Below the pieces are notes generated by a model. The model was not told the DNA's origin. It made no database searches and worked only from the letters and a program-made list of their open reading frames with translations. This document shows, piece by piece, positions 1-10,958 of a stretch of 64,000 nt of DNA. The stretch is from Clytia hemisphaerica. Taxonomy: Eukaryota > Cnidaria > Hydrozoa > Leptothecata > Clytiidae. The stretch spans positions 3,868,919-3,932,918 of the forward strand of contig CACVBU010000050.1 in the NCBI GenBank assembly GCA_902728285.1, written 5' to 3'. Position numbers and translations under genes: made by a program. Numbering within the stretch: position 1 is the first letter of the stretch; every line of letters begins with the position of its first letter.

Positions 1-275
1 AAATAGAATGTCATTTCAATAAATATAATGAGAACTCAATCTGCGTATGATTAATATCAAATTTATATGAATTAATAAATTATTATCGGCGATCCAAAAA
101 ATATCTGCAATCTGATTGGTTAAAAAGAGTACAATATATCTTGTATTTTACATGTAAAAATATAAATTGACGAAAAGATGTTGTTGCATTGTAGCGGTAG
201 AGGCAATCTAACGTCACTTTGCTACAAAAGTGTCCTTCAACACAAAAAGTGCATTTTTTGGGTCACCGATAAACC

Positions 276-431
276 AGTTATCAGACATTTGCTCGTACAA
301 TATGGAAATATTTCACTCGTTCCGGATTTTCCGTATATTTTCCTCGCCTAAAGGCTCGTACAATATTGTACGGAAAAATCTCGGAACTCGTAAAATATTT
401 CTCATATTGTACTCGCAACTGTCCGATAACT
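276..431. mobile_element. 156-bp hairpin MITE
   Basis: AGTTATCAGACATTTGCTCG (276 onward) is mirrored by CGCAACTGTCCGATAACT ending at 431; most of the element pairs with itself, including CGTACAATATTGTACG in the centre. Confidence 0.5.
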
Positions 432-1436
432 ATTACATATTAACCCTGATAAATAAATATTTTAACCATTTTAGTCCCAGGCACCCGCATATATATCTCA
501 GGAACTAAGAGGTTTCCAGAACTCTTGTAGCTACCATTAGAAAAAGCTTAAACTTTTGAAGAAAATAGGTTAAACCGATGTCTTGGTGACGGAAAAAGTC
601 AGTACGAAGTTTTGGTATTTCTTTTTCAAAAAATGAAAAGCTCTGGGACTGAAAGGGTTAAAAATGGAGGCATGAAGTGTTACCCTAATCCATAATTAAT
701 TGGTAGCTGATTGCTAGCAACAGGGATAATTCCAGATCAGGACTTTATATTTACTTACTTATAACAAGCATAGAAATCAACTTCAGCTTGGGTCAAAAGT
801 CTTCGAAATGTATTCATATCTTGTATACTCTATAATAGAGAAGATTGAAGGTAGAAAAAGGATAAAAACAATTGGCTGGAGTTTTTGGCACAGAAAGGAC
901 CTCACTTAAGGCCTTAAGTAGCGCTTGAGAAAATAAGAAGATTCGCACTTAAGACTGAAAGCTTTTACTTTATAAGATAGTGAAAAATAACCTAAATTGA
1001 GGCCTTGAGCCTCAGCAACCTGGTTGCTTATAAGACAATGTGTAAAGAGATGTGTAGTTAGAGAGAAAATTGCCGCGATAGAGAGTTTCGAAGACTGACA
1101 AAACCCGTTCACGACGTATTCTTCAGCTTGGAGATTATTTCTTGAAATAGTTACAAAGTCTTAGATTACAGCATAGGCCTTTGACGATGATATTAATTAT
1201 GGGTCTATTTTCCTTGGTACCTCTAAATATTAACCTCATGAAATGGCATCCATTAAGCAGATTTCCAAAGTGACCCACCCAGTAAGAGAGGTCAAAACGT
1301 GATCGTGATTTGAAAGATTTTTTGAGCCGTGGTACGTGATTTCGACTTTTTCAAAGGGATGCGTGATTTTCCATTTTTTTTGCTGATTTGCATGATCATG
1401 ATTGAAGACAAAAAATTGCTTGAAATCGTGATCAGA
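432..1436. other. no gene recognised
   Basis: A/T-rich sequence with short chance frames only. I see no splice-flanked exon and no repeat with clear ends. Confidence 0.4.
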
Positions 1437-2814
1437 CACAGGAAAAAAACTTCCAAGGTTGGAAATTTCAAGATTTCTTAGTTGGAAAATAGATAAAATC
1501 CAATGGAAAATCCAACCTGGAAACTTGGGAGACTCTCCAAGGATGGAAATTTTGTATTTTCCATGGCTTGGAATTTTCAAAAATAAAGCCACACATTTCC
1601 AATGCAAAAAGACTATTTTTCCAAGGAGGAGTCTCCATTTCACAAAAACGTAATTTCCACATGAATTTTTAACGTTTTCCAGACTGTTTGGAGAAACACA
1701 CATTTCCGACCCAAAAAGTCTAGTTTTCCAAGGAGGAGTCTCAATTTCATTAAAATGTAATTTCCACATGAATTTTTTACGTTTTCAAACTGTTTGGGGA
1801 AACACACATTTCCAACGTAAAAAGACTAGTTTTTCAATCCGAAGTCTTAATCTTAAAAAAATCTTATTTCCAACATCGATTTTTGACGCTTTTTTCAATT
1901 CCCAAACTGATTGGAAAAATAAAGATGTTCCCAAAAAGTCATCTTTTCCAACCAGCCTTGGAAAATTGTCATTTCTACATTGTTTTTTTTTTCACTTGAT
2001 TATTCAAGGGCATTGGTTTATTCTACAAAACCTATGGGTAATTTACGTTTTCCAAATCAGCTTAAGGTAATCGCTCAAATTTCCAACCTACAATTATAAA
2101 ATAGTCGAACGTGCGCACCGCACTGGGCTCAACTTCAGATTTTCCCGTTATTAGAAGGCCCAATTGTAACATTTCAAATATTTAGTATTAGGTAGCAAAT
2201 ATACTTTGTCCGTTTTGGCTGAAACTCGTCCCCAGGCCCCAAAAATCAAAATTTTCAAAAAATGAAAAAAACACCCCAGATATTCACCCAAGGAACAAGT
2301 GTGCAAATTTCAGCCAAACCGCTTTTTTGAAGTGTCCAGGCTGCCAGCCTCGTTTTGGTGAAAAACTCGTCCCCAGGCCCCAAAAATCAAAATTTTCAAA
2401 AAATGAAAAAAACACCCCCAGATATTCACCCAAGGAACAAGTGTGCCAAATTTCAGCCAAATCCGACCTTTTTTGAAGTGTCCAGGCTGCCCCAAAGTTT
2501 TAGCCTCGTTTTGGCGAAAAACTCGTCCCCAGGCCCCAAAAATCAAAATTTTCAAAAAATGAAAAAAACACCCACAGATATTCACCCAAGGAACAAGTGT
2601 GCCAAATTTCAGCCAAATCCGACCTTTTTTGAAGTGTCCAGCCTGCCCTAAAGTTTTCGGACGGACATACAGACATACAGACATACATACAGACAGACAG
2701 ACATACATACATACAGACATTCTCAGATTATAGCTCAACTGAAGTTGAGAACCAAAATTTCCAACCCAAAAATATTGAATTTCCAACCTTGGAAATCGAA
2801 TTTTTTTTCCTGTG
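1437..2814. mobile_element. TIR element with CACAGGAAAAAAA ends, hosting the nested Helentron-like copy
   Basis: Left end CACAGGAAAAAAAC then TTCCAAGGTTGGAAA; right end is its inverted copy (…TTTTTTTTCCTGTG to 2814). Between 1595 and 1830 a ~115-bp motif with AGGAGGAGTCTC is duplicated. A 3-base AGA flanks both ends and may be a target duplication. Confidence 0.5.
2101..2750 (-). mobile_element. Helentron/HINE-like non-autonomous element, copy B
   Basis: Same family as the copy at 29 kb in opposite orientation: TCTCAACTTCAG terminus at 2739-2750, GTCT-type microsatellite, about three copies of the ~156-bp unit, inverted CTCAACTTCAG at 2128-2138 and hairpin GTGCG-CAC-CGCAC at 2111-2123. It is nested inside the TIR element at 1437-2814. 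Confidence 0.65.
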
Positions 2815-2908
2815 AGAGTTACCGCTGGGGGCCAGAGTCTATAGCTTATTTTGCGAGGTTCGAATTCTAAGGGTGAGCTTTGGGTTCTGCACGTAAGGTA
2901 AAACAAAC

Positions 2909-3009
2909 CTTAAGCTTGAAGTTCTCCAACATCTGTCGCATGTGGACCATATCAATGTTTTGGTTGACTTTCAATTGTTTCACGCAATCGTTGCAAAATG
3001 TCGACGGTT
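2909..3009 (-). CDS. single internal exon of an unidentified minus-strand gene
   Basis: On the minus strand a pyrimidine-rich CTTTCTATCAG acceptor precedes 101 bases that read PSTFCNDCVKQLKVNQ and continue DMVHMRQMLENFKLK to an exact GT donor. The amphipathic, cysteine-paired composition (CNDC) looks like real protein. Neighbouring exons were not joined: a possible exon at ~3584-3633 (NLSYFDSVTEINLV) is in the wrong phase. Family unknown. Confidence 0.4.
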
Positions 3010-3275
3010 CTGATAGAAAGAGAAAAAAAGAGTAGATTTTAGGTTCCTGACATCCTCTGAATCTTGCAGCCATAGTCGGAGAGGAGCCGAAGACTTAGTC
3101 TAGTTAACTAAGCTCTTATCATGGTCACATTCACAAGGCTTGGACACACGGCTAATGGCAATATAGCGCTTTAAAGATTTTTTATATTTACGGATTTCAA
3201 GTTTATGTCATCACTCGCCACGAAATGTTGTTGTTGTCAGTTGATAAGCTACCGAGTTTACTTTCCCTGAGCAAA

Positions 3276-3553
3276 CCCCTGTCTCATAGCCCCGGCCGAA
3301 CTCTTTTCCTCAATGGGGATAAAAATTCCTATTGAAATCCCAATGGAGATAGAAATTCTATTGTTCCAAGGTTAAAAAAACCAGTGGGGATGGTTTTGGA
3401 GTACAATTTTTTAAGATTGAATTTCGAGTGGGGATGAAATCAAAGTCAATTTTCCAATGGGGCTGAAATTCCAGGGTATTTTCCCACCGGGGACGAAATT
3501 TTCGCTAAATTTTCCAGTGGGGCTGGGGTTCCAGCGGGTCTGAGACACAGGGG
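3276..3553. mobile_element. MITE of the CCCCTGTCTCA family (copy 1)
   Basis: Ends CCCCTGTCTCATAGCCCCGG and GGGTCTGAGACACAGGGG; interior has repeated AATGGGGATAAAAATTCC words. Other copies: 7671-7918, 45674-45964 and, partial, 58173-58405. Confidence 0.55.
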
Positions 3554-4116
3554 TGTCTAGGCTGGTTATTCAGTCACAACTTACCACCAAATTTATCTCG
3601 GTGACTGAGTCAAAGTAGCTTAGATTTCTAGGCTACCGAAAGCTCTAATTCAAAGAGTTGTCTTCACGAAGAAAGAAAGCGGAACTTTCTCTTTAGTTGC
3701 TGAGCATTATACGGAGAGACATCCTCTAGTAGATAAGTGCTCTGTATATGTACTTAGGGGGTCTGTATTTCAGGCTGAGTATGTTCCATTCAATGAAAAA
3801 CGAAATCAATAGAGGTAGGTTTGAGAATTTCCTTGACAAGACCCTGACAAAAGGTTTTTTGGGTCGCAAAAACAAAACAAAATAACCTCATCTGTAGACG
3901 GCTCGAATATTTTTAACCGACGATTAATCAATATTCACTTGTCAATATAAAAAAAAAACGATTTCGAAATAAAAGATACCTAACATGCATTTCTAAGAAA
4001 TACCTCTTTGTTTACTTTGTCTATTTCAGTAGCAAGCCTGCTATTGGTTCGTTTAATAGCAAAAGATAATATGGTATCAATGGATAAAATTTATTTCACG
4101 GCTTAAGAATTCATAA

Positions 4117-4257
4117 TATTCATGACGTAATGTTTTCTACGGAAAGACCCCGGTTTTTACCAGTAGTGGCAAATTCTATGCAACTTTTGTCTAGTTTAAA
4201 TTTGCCACTACTGGCTAAAACCGGGTTATTTCCGTAGAAAACATTACGTCATGAATA
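4117..4257. mobile_element. hairpin MITE with ~58-base arms
   Basis: TATTCATGACGTAATGTTTT continues to TGCCACTACTGG-type sequence and is mirrored to GTCATGAATA at the right. Loop is ~22 bases. Lies 200 bases before the frameshifted 4.4-kb gene. Confidence 0.6.
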
Positions 4258-4454
4258 CAATAATATCATGTGATACGTTTTTACCGAAAGTTTATAATAT
4301 TCAGTTAACAACTTGCTATCTTTTGAATATAAGGGGTAGACACTCAAAACGCTTTCATAATTTTCAAGAGAATATTCATCACATCGCATCAAGTTTTGAA
4401 TTTCAACTAATTTAGACAGTTATTCAAAAGTTAATCAACACCATAGTGGGAGAG

Positions 4455-5005
4455 ATGGGAAATGCATATCCAACTTTGGTTCACCTCGTGCTTGTAGTCG
4501 AAGCCGGTAAAGGTAAACAAGTTGAAAATTATATTGAGAGATTAATAGCAGAATATCTGAAAGAAAAATACAATACATCATGGTTTGTATCACCAGAGAT
4601 TAAACAACATGTAGTTATTCATTTGAAAGAGCAGGTCGAACGAGCCAATTTTATGGTTGATTGTACCAGTAGCAATTTAATGATATTGATCGAATGTCAA
4701 AGCTATGATATTGGATGTTCTTCTATCAGTATGGAACAAATTAAACATATGGCTGTATACAAAGAAACTATGACTCATTGCGACAACGGGAGCAAAGTTG
4801 GTAGTATTCTTCCGATCTTATGTTGTTTAAAATCGTTGGAGATGAGCGCGTCATTGGTACAAAAAATCATGGATTTGGAAATTAATTTAGCTACCTTCGA
4901 GAGAGGCTTATTTGGGTGCGTTTTGAAGCATACTTCACTGAGCACGAAAGAGATGCGTTTTTGGACGGATTGGTGAATATGATTGAAAATATATTAGAAC
5001 AATGA
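4455..5005 (+). pseudogene. intron-less single-domain gene, possibly TRADD-N-like, interrupted by a frameshift
   Basis: From the ATG at 4455 the frame runs to a stop at 4976. About 80 bases before that stop another frame takes over with protein-like sequence (FEAYFTEHERDAFLDGLVNM) and ends at TGA 5003-5005. Joining the frames between ~4890 and 4930 gives a domain of about 183 residues. The order strand (HLVLVVE), helix (VENYIERLIAEYL), strands (HVVIHL, SNLMILIEC), helices, and a final acidic helix pair resembles the N-terminal TRADD domain that binds TRAF2; this rests on pattern and my memory of that family only. It could instead be another small alpha/beta domain. The single-nucleotide shift may be an assembly error, in which case the gene is intact. 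A GTG at 4446 is in frame upstream but is not a plausible eukaryotic start. Confidence 0.5.
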
Positions 5006-5527
5006 AAACGACTTTTTTAGTAAGAAGCAGTAAATTTTTGGCTCGGCTATTTTTGTTTTTTTTGGCCCTTTGAGCCTCAAATTGTTCTTATCCTGTTCTT
5101 ATCTTAATAAGTGTGTAACGATTAAGGTGTAATCGAGGTATTTTATACTTTTACCCAATTTTTACTACTTTGACCCCTTAATTGAGTAATTTCAGGCTCA
5201 GCATTGTTATTTTTTTGGTGATTTTGAGCCTCATTGTTCTTATAAAATTGTTCCTATAGAAAAACACAATAAGACATTGGGTAGAAAATGATGGTCTTGA
5301 TATGAAATATTTCTTCTTGCAGGTTTCTGATTTGTTTAAATCAATAGGTCGATAATATTTAGAGATAAGCTTTGACTTTGACCAAGTAAAAGATCCTTAG
5401 AGAACCATGAGAGCTTTTTTTAATTGAAGCTTTCTAAAATTTTCTCATCTCAATCAAATAGTTTGAAACACAAGATAACAAAGCTTTGACTTTAAGAAAG
5501 TTGAAAGACTTAAAAGTGAGTTGGAAA

Positions 5528-5661
5528 AGGCCTGGCGAAATAACCGTATACGTGGGGAGACTGAAGGCTAAAATTCGCTAGTAATTCGAGAAAAAAAAAT
5601 CGAATTTGCTCAAAAGTGGGGAGGCTGAAGTCTTCCCAGCCTCTCCAATTCCACCGGGCCT
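5528..5661. mobile_element. related AGGCC(C/T)GG MITE
   Basis: Ends AGGCCTGGCGAAA and ATTCCACCGGGCCT with the same GGGGAG-CTGAAG interior as 14098-14239. Confidence 0.5.
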
Positions 5662-6270
5662 GTGGAAAAACTGTGAGGACATAATGTTGAAGATTTTTTC
5701 GAAATTTTCTTTTCTGAAGTAATAAAGTTGTTTATCCTTCTTAGAAACCCTTGAAAGACAATATAGACAAAAAAATTCAAATTATCAAATAATCCCTTTA
5801 TAAACAGATTTCAAATTAAATCAAAGTTACGACAATTAATATATTTTTTTACGAGATTGGATGAAATAAATATTCTAAAATAATTATGACTATAAGAAGG
5901 CTAATTTCTAGGGTTTTGAGCTCCTACCGTTTTTATTTCAAAGATTGTATGAGTTTGAATTCAGTTCGAAGGACAAAATAATAAACCCAGGCTCTCTGTT
6001 TGATTAGTTGGGAGCTATTAAAGCACAAAGAATTAACCTCAGAATGGGCTTTTTCTGTTAATAAGGGTCTAGAACATCAAATTTTTGTCATGATTGAGTT
6101 TCAAAATTCAAGCAAAGATTGAGTTTCTGCCACCGTTATCCGGTAGCAGAAAAGGCCTGGGAAATTTGCCTGGGTAGAAAGAATGCCCACTGAAAGCGAA
6201 TAATCTAAAATCAAATGTCTGTTTGAGGGTGGTTTTCACATGCTAGAAAGAATGCCCAAATAAAGCGAAT

Positions 6271-6540
6271 TCACACTTTTTTGTTGGCAAATATATCAAT
6301 GGAAGTATGTTGAGGCATACAGTTCCCATATTTTGCATATGGAATCATTTGTTGGCAACTGGCATCACATTCTCGGCATATGTCTGGTACTTCACCAATA
6401 TGACAAGTTTTGAAGACATAACATTCTTCACTTTCTGCTATCACAGCTTCCACATTGTCTGATGGTTGAACTGTGGTAAGAATGGATGATGTGATTGTGA
6501 TGAATAGGATAAATGATGATGAGAAACGTAGTCTTGCCAT
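6271..6540 (-). CDS. small secreted six-cysteine peptide precursor, 89 aa
   Basis: ATG at 6540 on the minus strand, one exon. Residues 1-~26 form a signal peptide (MARLRF then a hydrophobic run FILFITITSSIL). The mature part is acidic at first and carries six cysteines in the order C-x5-C-x8-C-x2-C-x3-C-x11-C. This fits three disulfides in a defence, signalling or venom-type peptide, but I cannot assign a family and do not infer an activity. No dibasic cleavage site is evident. A TATA box lies ~70 bases upstream. It stands alone, with no neighbouring paralogue. Confidence 0.6.
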   Translation of the reverse strand: MARLRFSSSFILFITITSSILTTVQPSDNVEAVIAESEECYVFKTCHIGEVPDICRECDASCQQMIPYAKYGNCMPQHTSIDIFANKKV

Positions 6541-6604
6541 TGTTGGAAGTGATATCAGCCTTTATTTGTAGGTCAATGTGTTTTATGTCTTGTTAATCTA
6601 AGTT

Positions 6605-6614
6605 GTTATATAAA
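6605..6614 (-). promoter_or_regulatory. TATA box of the secreted peptide gene
   Basis: On the minus strand the sequence CTTTATATAA lies ~65-75 bases upstream of the ATG at 6540. That spacing would put transcription start near 6577 with a 5'-UTR of about 35-40 bases. Confidence 0.45.
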
Positions 6615-7235
6615 GGTCCTCGAGATTTAACTTCTTCACTCCTTCACAGCAATCACAAGAATTTAGAATGTGGTGGTTCTCTTTTAATTGTTACTTGAAG
6701 TGTCAACTTTTCTATTCGCTAGTATTTACCAAAACAAAAAGAATCATTGACTTTCAAAGATGTCACATATAATTGATACTACTGTTTTTTACAAGTGTTG
6801 ATTCAGTCAATGTTTGAAAATATCAGCCAGTGCCGCAAGCCTTCTTCGTCTATTTTTCTCTTATTTTTTTAACTAACTTTACTTCTTTAAACATTGAAGA
6901 GAAAAGACTTTATTTATCCAAGTAACAAGCTTTTGTCTTTTTACAAAATACAAATTAATCCAAAATTTAAAGAGTCTCAAAATTGTATTGAATTTCAAGG
7001 ACTTCCCCCTCTTCTTTTCCACTTGAACTGTACGAAATTTTCAAATTCTAATTTTTATCAATTTTAATTTTTTTCCTAGACTTTCAATATTAGTTAAATG
7101 AAATTTTGTATCGAAAGATGAAATAGAATATTTTAACAAAAACGAGGATTTTCAAAAATACTGGCTTTTCCAATTCATTTACTTTTACAGTTTTACAGTA
7201 CAATAAAAATAGTTTTTATATCAAAATCCCTTAGC

Positions 7236-7578
7236 CATGGGGGCGTACAGTATTTCGGAATTGCAGAAATCGACCCTTTTTTCTTCGGAATTTTGGAAAT
7301 CGGGCAAAATTCCTTCGGTATTTCGGAATTCTGAAATTGTTTCGGTATCGGAAATTCATGAATTTTTGCTTCGAAATTTCGGTATTATAAAGTTTTTAGC
7401 CCCCTTTTTCCGAATTCGTACATGAAAAATCAAATTTGATGGAAAATTAGTCAAAACGAGGAAAAATACCCAAAAAATCGCTATCGGAATTGCAAGTATT
7501 TTTTTACGAGATTTCGGAAATTTTGGCTAAATTATTCGGTATTTCAGAAATCGCAAACCCCGTACGCCCCCCCCCCAC
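7236..7578. mobile_element. related GGGGGCGTAC MITE
   Basis: Ends TGGGGGCGTACAG and CCCCGTACGCCCC followed by a C-run. Interior is built of TTTCGGAATT/GGAAATCG words. An imperfect flanking TAGCCA is present on both sides. Confidence 0.5.
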
Positions 7579-7670
7579 CATAGCCAGGCGAATGAAGAGT
7601 AACATGGCGGCAGAAACTACATGTGATTTGAAGTATTCTGATTATTTGCAAGAGGGCTTGTAGATAAAAT

Positions 7671-7918
7671 ACACCCTGTCTCACAGCCCCGGGGAAATTA
7701 TTTCCCACAGCTGGGATAAAAATTTCTATCGAAATACCAATGGAAGTCGAAAAATTCAGTGGGATGGTTTTATAGTGTAATTTTTTACATTGAACGATTG
7801 AATCACGAATGAGGATTAAATCAAAGTCAATTTCGCAGTGGGGCTGAATTTGAAAGGTAATTTGGTCAAATTTCCCAGAGAGGCGGGGAACCTAGCGGGT
7901 CTGTGACACAGGGATGTG
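7671..7918. mobile_element. MITE of the CCCCTGTCTCA family (copy 2)
   Basis: Ends ACACCCTGTCTCACAGCCCC and GGGTCTGTGACACAGGGATGT; same GGGGATAAA-type interior as copy 1. Confidence 0.5.
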
Positions 7919-8241
7919 TAAAAAATCAATGGGGTCTTCCAGAAAAAATTTTTACATGGGGGGTGGAGGATATATTTTCCGGGGGGTAGCAAAAAATCAT
8001 CAAAATTTGCCTTGTCCGGGGTGTAAATTTGCTCTGTCCGGGGGTAATTTGGTGTTTCCGGTGGGTCAGCAGATGCTTGTCCGGGTGGCCAAAAGTCACC
8101 CTGTCCGGGGGGTAAATCACTAAAAATTGTTGTATCCTCCACCCCCATGTAAAATTTTTTTCTGGAAGAGCCCAATGCAACCAGCGATCGCCCCAATTTT
8201 CATCCGAAGGAAAAGAATACCCTGTTATTGGCCCAGCTAGC

Positions 8242-8541
8242 CCCGGGGGGGGTACTACCCTTGTCGACCGACGGGGGTGCTCCGCTGAGTTTCGAAAAAT
8301 GGACCCTACGTGGGACTCGAAATTTGCGAAAAAAGTGACCCTGAATGGGACTGAAATTCCAAAATTTTCTCAAATTTTCTACTTTTTCCCCAAATTATCT
8401 AAAAAATAGGCACCCTACGAGGGACTAATTTTTATATTTTGGTGTTTTTGCGACCCTACCTGGGACTCGTGGAGGTTAAAAAAGGTACCCTGACCAGCGG
8501 AGCATCCCCGTAACCCATTTTGCCCTAGTACCCCCCCCGGG
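8242..8541. mobile_element. 300-bp MITE, exact 16-bp TIR and 8-bp target duplication
   Basis: TIR CCCGGGGGGGGTACTA at 8242-8257 and its perfect complement at 8526-8541. CAGCTAGC flanks both sides (8234-8241 and 8542-8549). Eight-base duplications suggest an hAT-like or another 8-bp family. Related sequence recurs at 26559-26806, and more diverged at ~25880-26120. Confidence 0.8.
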
Positions 8542-8984
8542 CAGCTAGCTTTAGCGTACTGGGCCTTTCATTAGCATTCTGCCCGGTGTCAGTGTGTAAC
8601 AATTTACTAGGCGATACGCGTTTTCATATATGGCGTTTTCAAGCACAGGCTAATTCAGATTATGAAGGATTTGATTGGCTGTTAGAACATGATTGACAGA
8701 ATAAAAAACAATTGAAATCGTCTTTATTGGTTAAAAACATAAAAGGAGAAAATACAATTAACTATTAAAACTATAAGAACATAACAGATGTAGTGTGTTT
8801 TAAGAAAAACAATGTAACAAACCGTAACAAACCTTCTTTAGGAAGATGTTCTTTTAAAAAAAAGTTGTTTTAAAAGTTTTTACATTTCTCTATCATGTGA
8901 ACAGTTCAGTTGTTCACGTGTTAGGAAAAAAACATCTCTGTATATAAGATTTAAATATTATGAATTATTTCTTATTGTTGTAAA

Positions 8985-9062
8985 TAAGAGATAGCCGAAT
9001 GGTCTAAGGCGTCTATGGCTTGTATTAGCGACTCCAGGTTCAAATCCCCTCTGCTACTCAAG
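8985..9062 (+). tRNA. tRNA-Leu-like relic (pseudo-tRNA or SINE head)
   Basis: Box A TAGCCGAATGG (8992-9002) and box B GGTTCAAATCC (9037-9047) match RNA polymerase III internal promoter consensus, and the GCC/GGC D-stem is intact. The T-stem and acceptor stems do not pair properly and no normal anticodon arm is visible. I therefore call a degenerate tRNA-derived sequence, not a working tRNA gene. Confidence 0.4.
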
Positions 9063-9064
9063 TC

Positions 9065-9932
9065 TTGTTCAGTTCATACTTTTATTCGCTGGGCCTTCAT
9101 GCCCTCTGGGCTTCTTGTTTTATTTTCATCAAAAAACACAAAATCTCGTATCATTTTTTTAAAAAGAATAAAAATCATAATTTTCTAAAGCTAAATCACA
9201 ATCTCCATTCCAAACAAAGGTAAAAACCAAAAAAGATAATATGCCAATCCAACAAAGCGAAAGATTACCAGCTAAAATCGGTTTTGGCTCCTTTACTCTT
9301 CACCCATTCCTCAAAATTAAATGTTTGTAGTTTACTGAACAAACTCGTTACCGTTTAAAAAATTTGAAAAGAGCAGTGGAGAAAGTGACCAAGGGAGAAA
9401 ACGTGGGACCAAACCCATACATAATTTGCCACCTAATCAATTTTCGCAGACAACCAATTTTAGTGGGAAAAATGTTTTGTCTTTTCATTTCCCAAATTTA
9501 TACCCAGAAAAAATAAACAAGAATGAGACAAAGCTGTAAAATAAGTCTCGAATCTAACAAAAGAATCAGAAACCACTCAGATAGAAAAATAAACTTTCAT
9601 GTCTTCCCACAAAAATGAAGATGTTGAATATATATTAAAAAACAAAATTTATTGAGAAAAAAAAACGACACTCCCTGTTGTTTTGTAAACTAACGTATTG
9701 TTAAGTATTTGATTCAAGAAACCATTTGACAACCTTCTGAGGTGAAAAAATATATTAATTAAGAACTAATTAGTCCATCCCTACTTCAGAATAATAATTC
9801 ATTTTCATGTTTTTACAGCTACTTTAAAAACATTGCTAATATACTTTATTATTTTCTCACACTAGGACATGATGTTCACTGGTGAAAGTATAGTTTAACA
9901 ACAGAAACGCCCTTCATAAGGACATCCTACTG
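9065..9932. other. no gene recognised
   Basis: Long A-rich stretches on the plus strand, no exon or repeat boundary visible. Confidence 0.4.
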
Positions 9933-10187
9933 TTAGGTTCCAAATAAACGGGCCTCCCCGCTTGTTAATTTTTCAAAATTTTCCAACCCTCCGGACCTTT
10001 TAAGGACCCCCCCCCCCCCCGTTTATTAATTTTTAAGAATATTTTCAGCTGTCAAAGAGAAGGCCCCTTATTTTGCTCTAAATAGCCTGATTTTAGCCTA
10101 CATTTACCTTATTTTTGGGTTTTCCCCCGGCAATTAGGTCCCCTCCGTTTATCAAAATGTCGAAAATTTTGTTTATTTGGAACCTAA
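9933..10187. mobile_element. 255-bp MITE, TIR TTAGGTTCCAAATAAAC
   Basis: Perfect 17-bp inverted ends. The interior is rich in C-runs and TTTATTAATTTTT. No target duplication seen. Confidence 0.55.
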
Positions 10188-10713
10188 GAGTAAGGGAATT
10201 AAATTATTCAATTTGCGCAGAAACTTTCAAGATTCGTCAAATTTTTAACCCATTCATTACATATTTGTGTTTGTCTTTACAAGGAGTTTAGACCTTCACA
10301 ATTTTTGTCTAAAAGTCTTTTACTCGTAAAAGAATTTTAACAGGCTTTAGCTCTGTTTAAACCCCTTATGCCCCTCACAAAAATATATACAATACTTTAT
10401 GCTTTCGTGTAGACTCTGTAGAACTGTATAAAATAAGTACTAAAAAGCAAACATCTTTAATTAGCGGACTTGTTGCCCGCTCCCGCTGGGTCCCCTGATA
10501 GTCCCCTGATTAAGTTTAACTTATTCAATTTATTGGCCTTTATATATACCATCACAACACTTGTTTTCGAAGTGATACTGTGATATTTTGTTTTGTCTGT
10601 TTTGCTTTTTCAGCATAAGAGTCTTCCTTCTATATCATAAAAAAGGAAAACGTAAAATGTTGAAGCAACAAATATAGAGAACAGAAAAATGAAGCAACTG
10701 CTTAAGTTGAAAT

Positions 10714-10740
10714 TTTCGTCATCTTTCGTGACTTCATCAG
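10714..10740 (-). ncRNA. hammerhead-ribozyme-like core (copy 1)
   Basis: The minus strand reads CTGATGA, A, stem II GTCA/TGAC closed by loop CGAAAGA, then GAAA. These are the two invariant core blocks of hammerhead ribozymes with a paired stem II between them. Stem III and the cleavage triplet were not identified. Such motifs are known in Penelope-like and other retroelement termini of animals; the host element here is not recognisable. Confidence 0.35.
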
Positions 10741-10958
10741 CATATAAAAAAGGAATATCTTAAATATTACTCAAATGTACCATCTATTAGCTTATAGGGT
10801 CAAGGAGTCGATTGGGTCGTTTTAAATCGAGACCAGTGTTGTTAATGACGTAACCGTGAAAAGTCCTCCCTTTACCAAGGTATCCAAGGTTGTTTCCGAC
10901 CCAGCGTTTTAATTTTTGAATTAAAGAAGGTATAAAACAATCATAACGTCAGCGAAGG

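Noticed and set aside
2310..2906. Long frames on both strands through the 2.3-2.8 kb and 29.1-29.8 kb repeats
   Set aside because: The tandem unit is 156 bases (3 x 52), so frames stay open by repetition; sequence is non-coding transposon core.
8985..9062. Functional tRNA-Leu gene
   Set aside because: Boxes A and B are good but acceptor and T stems do not pair and no anticodon arm forms.
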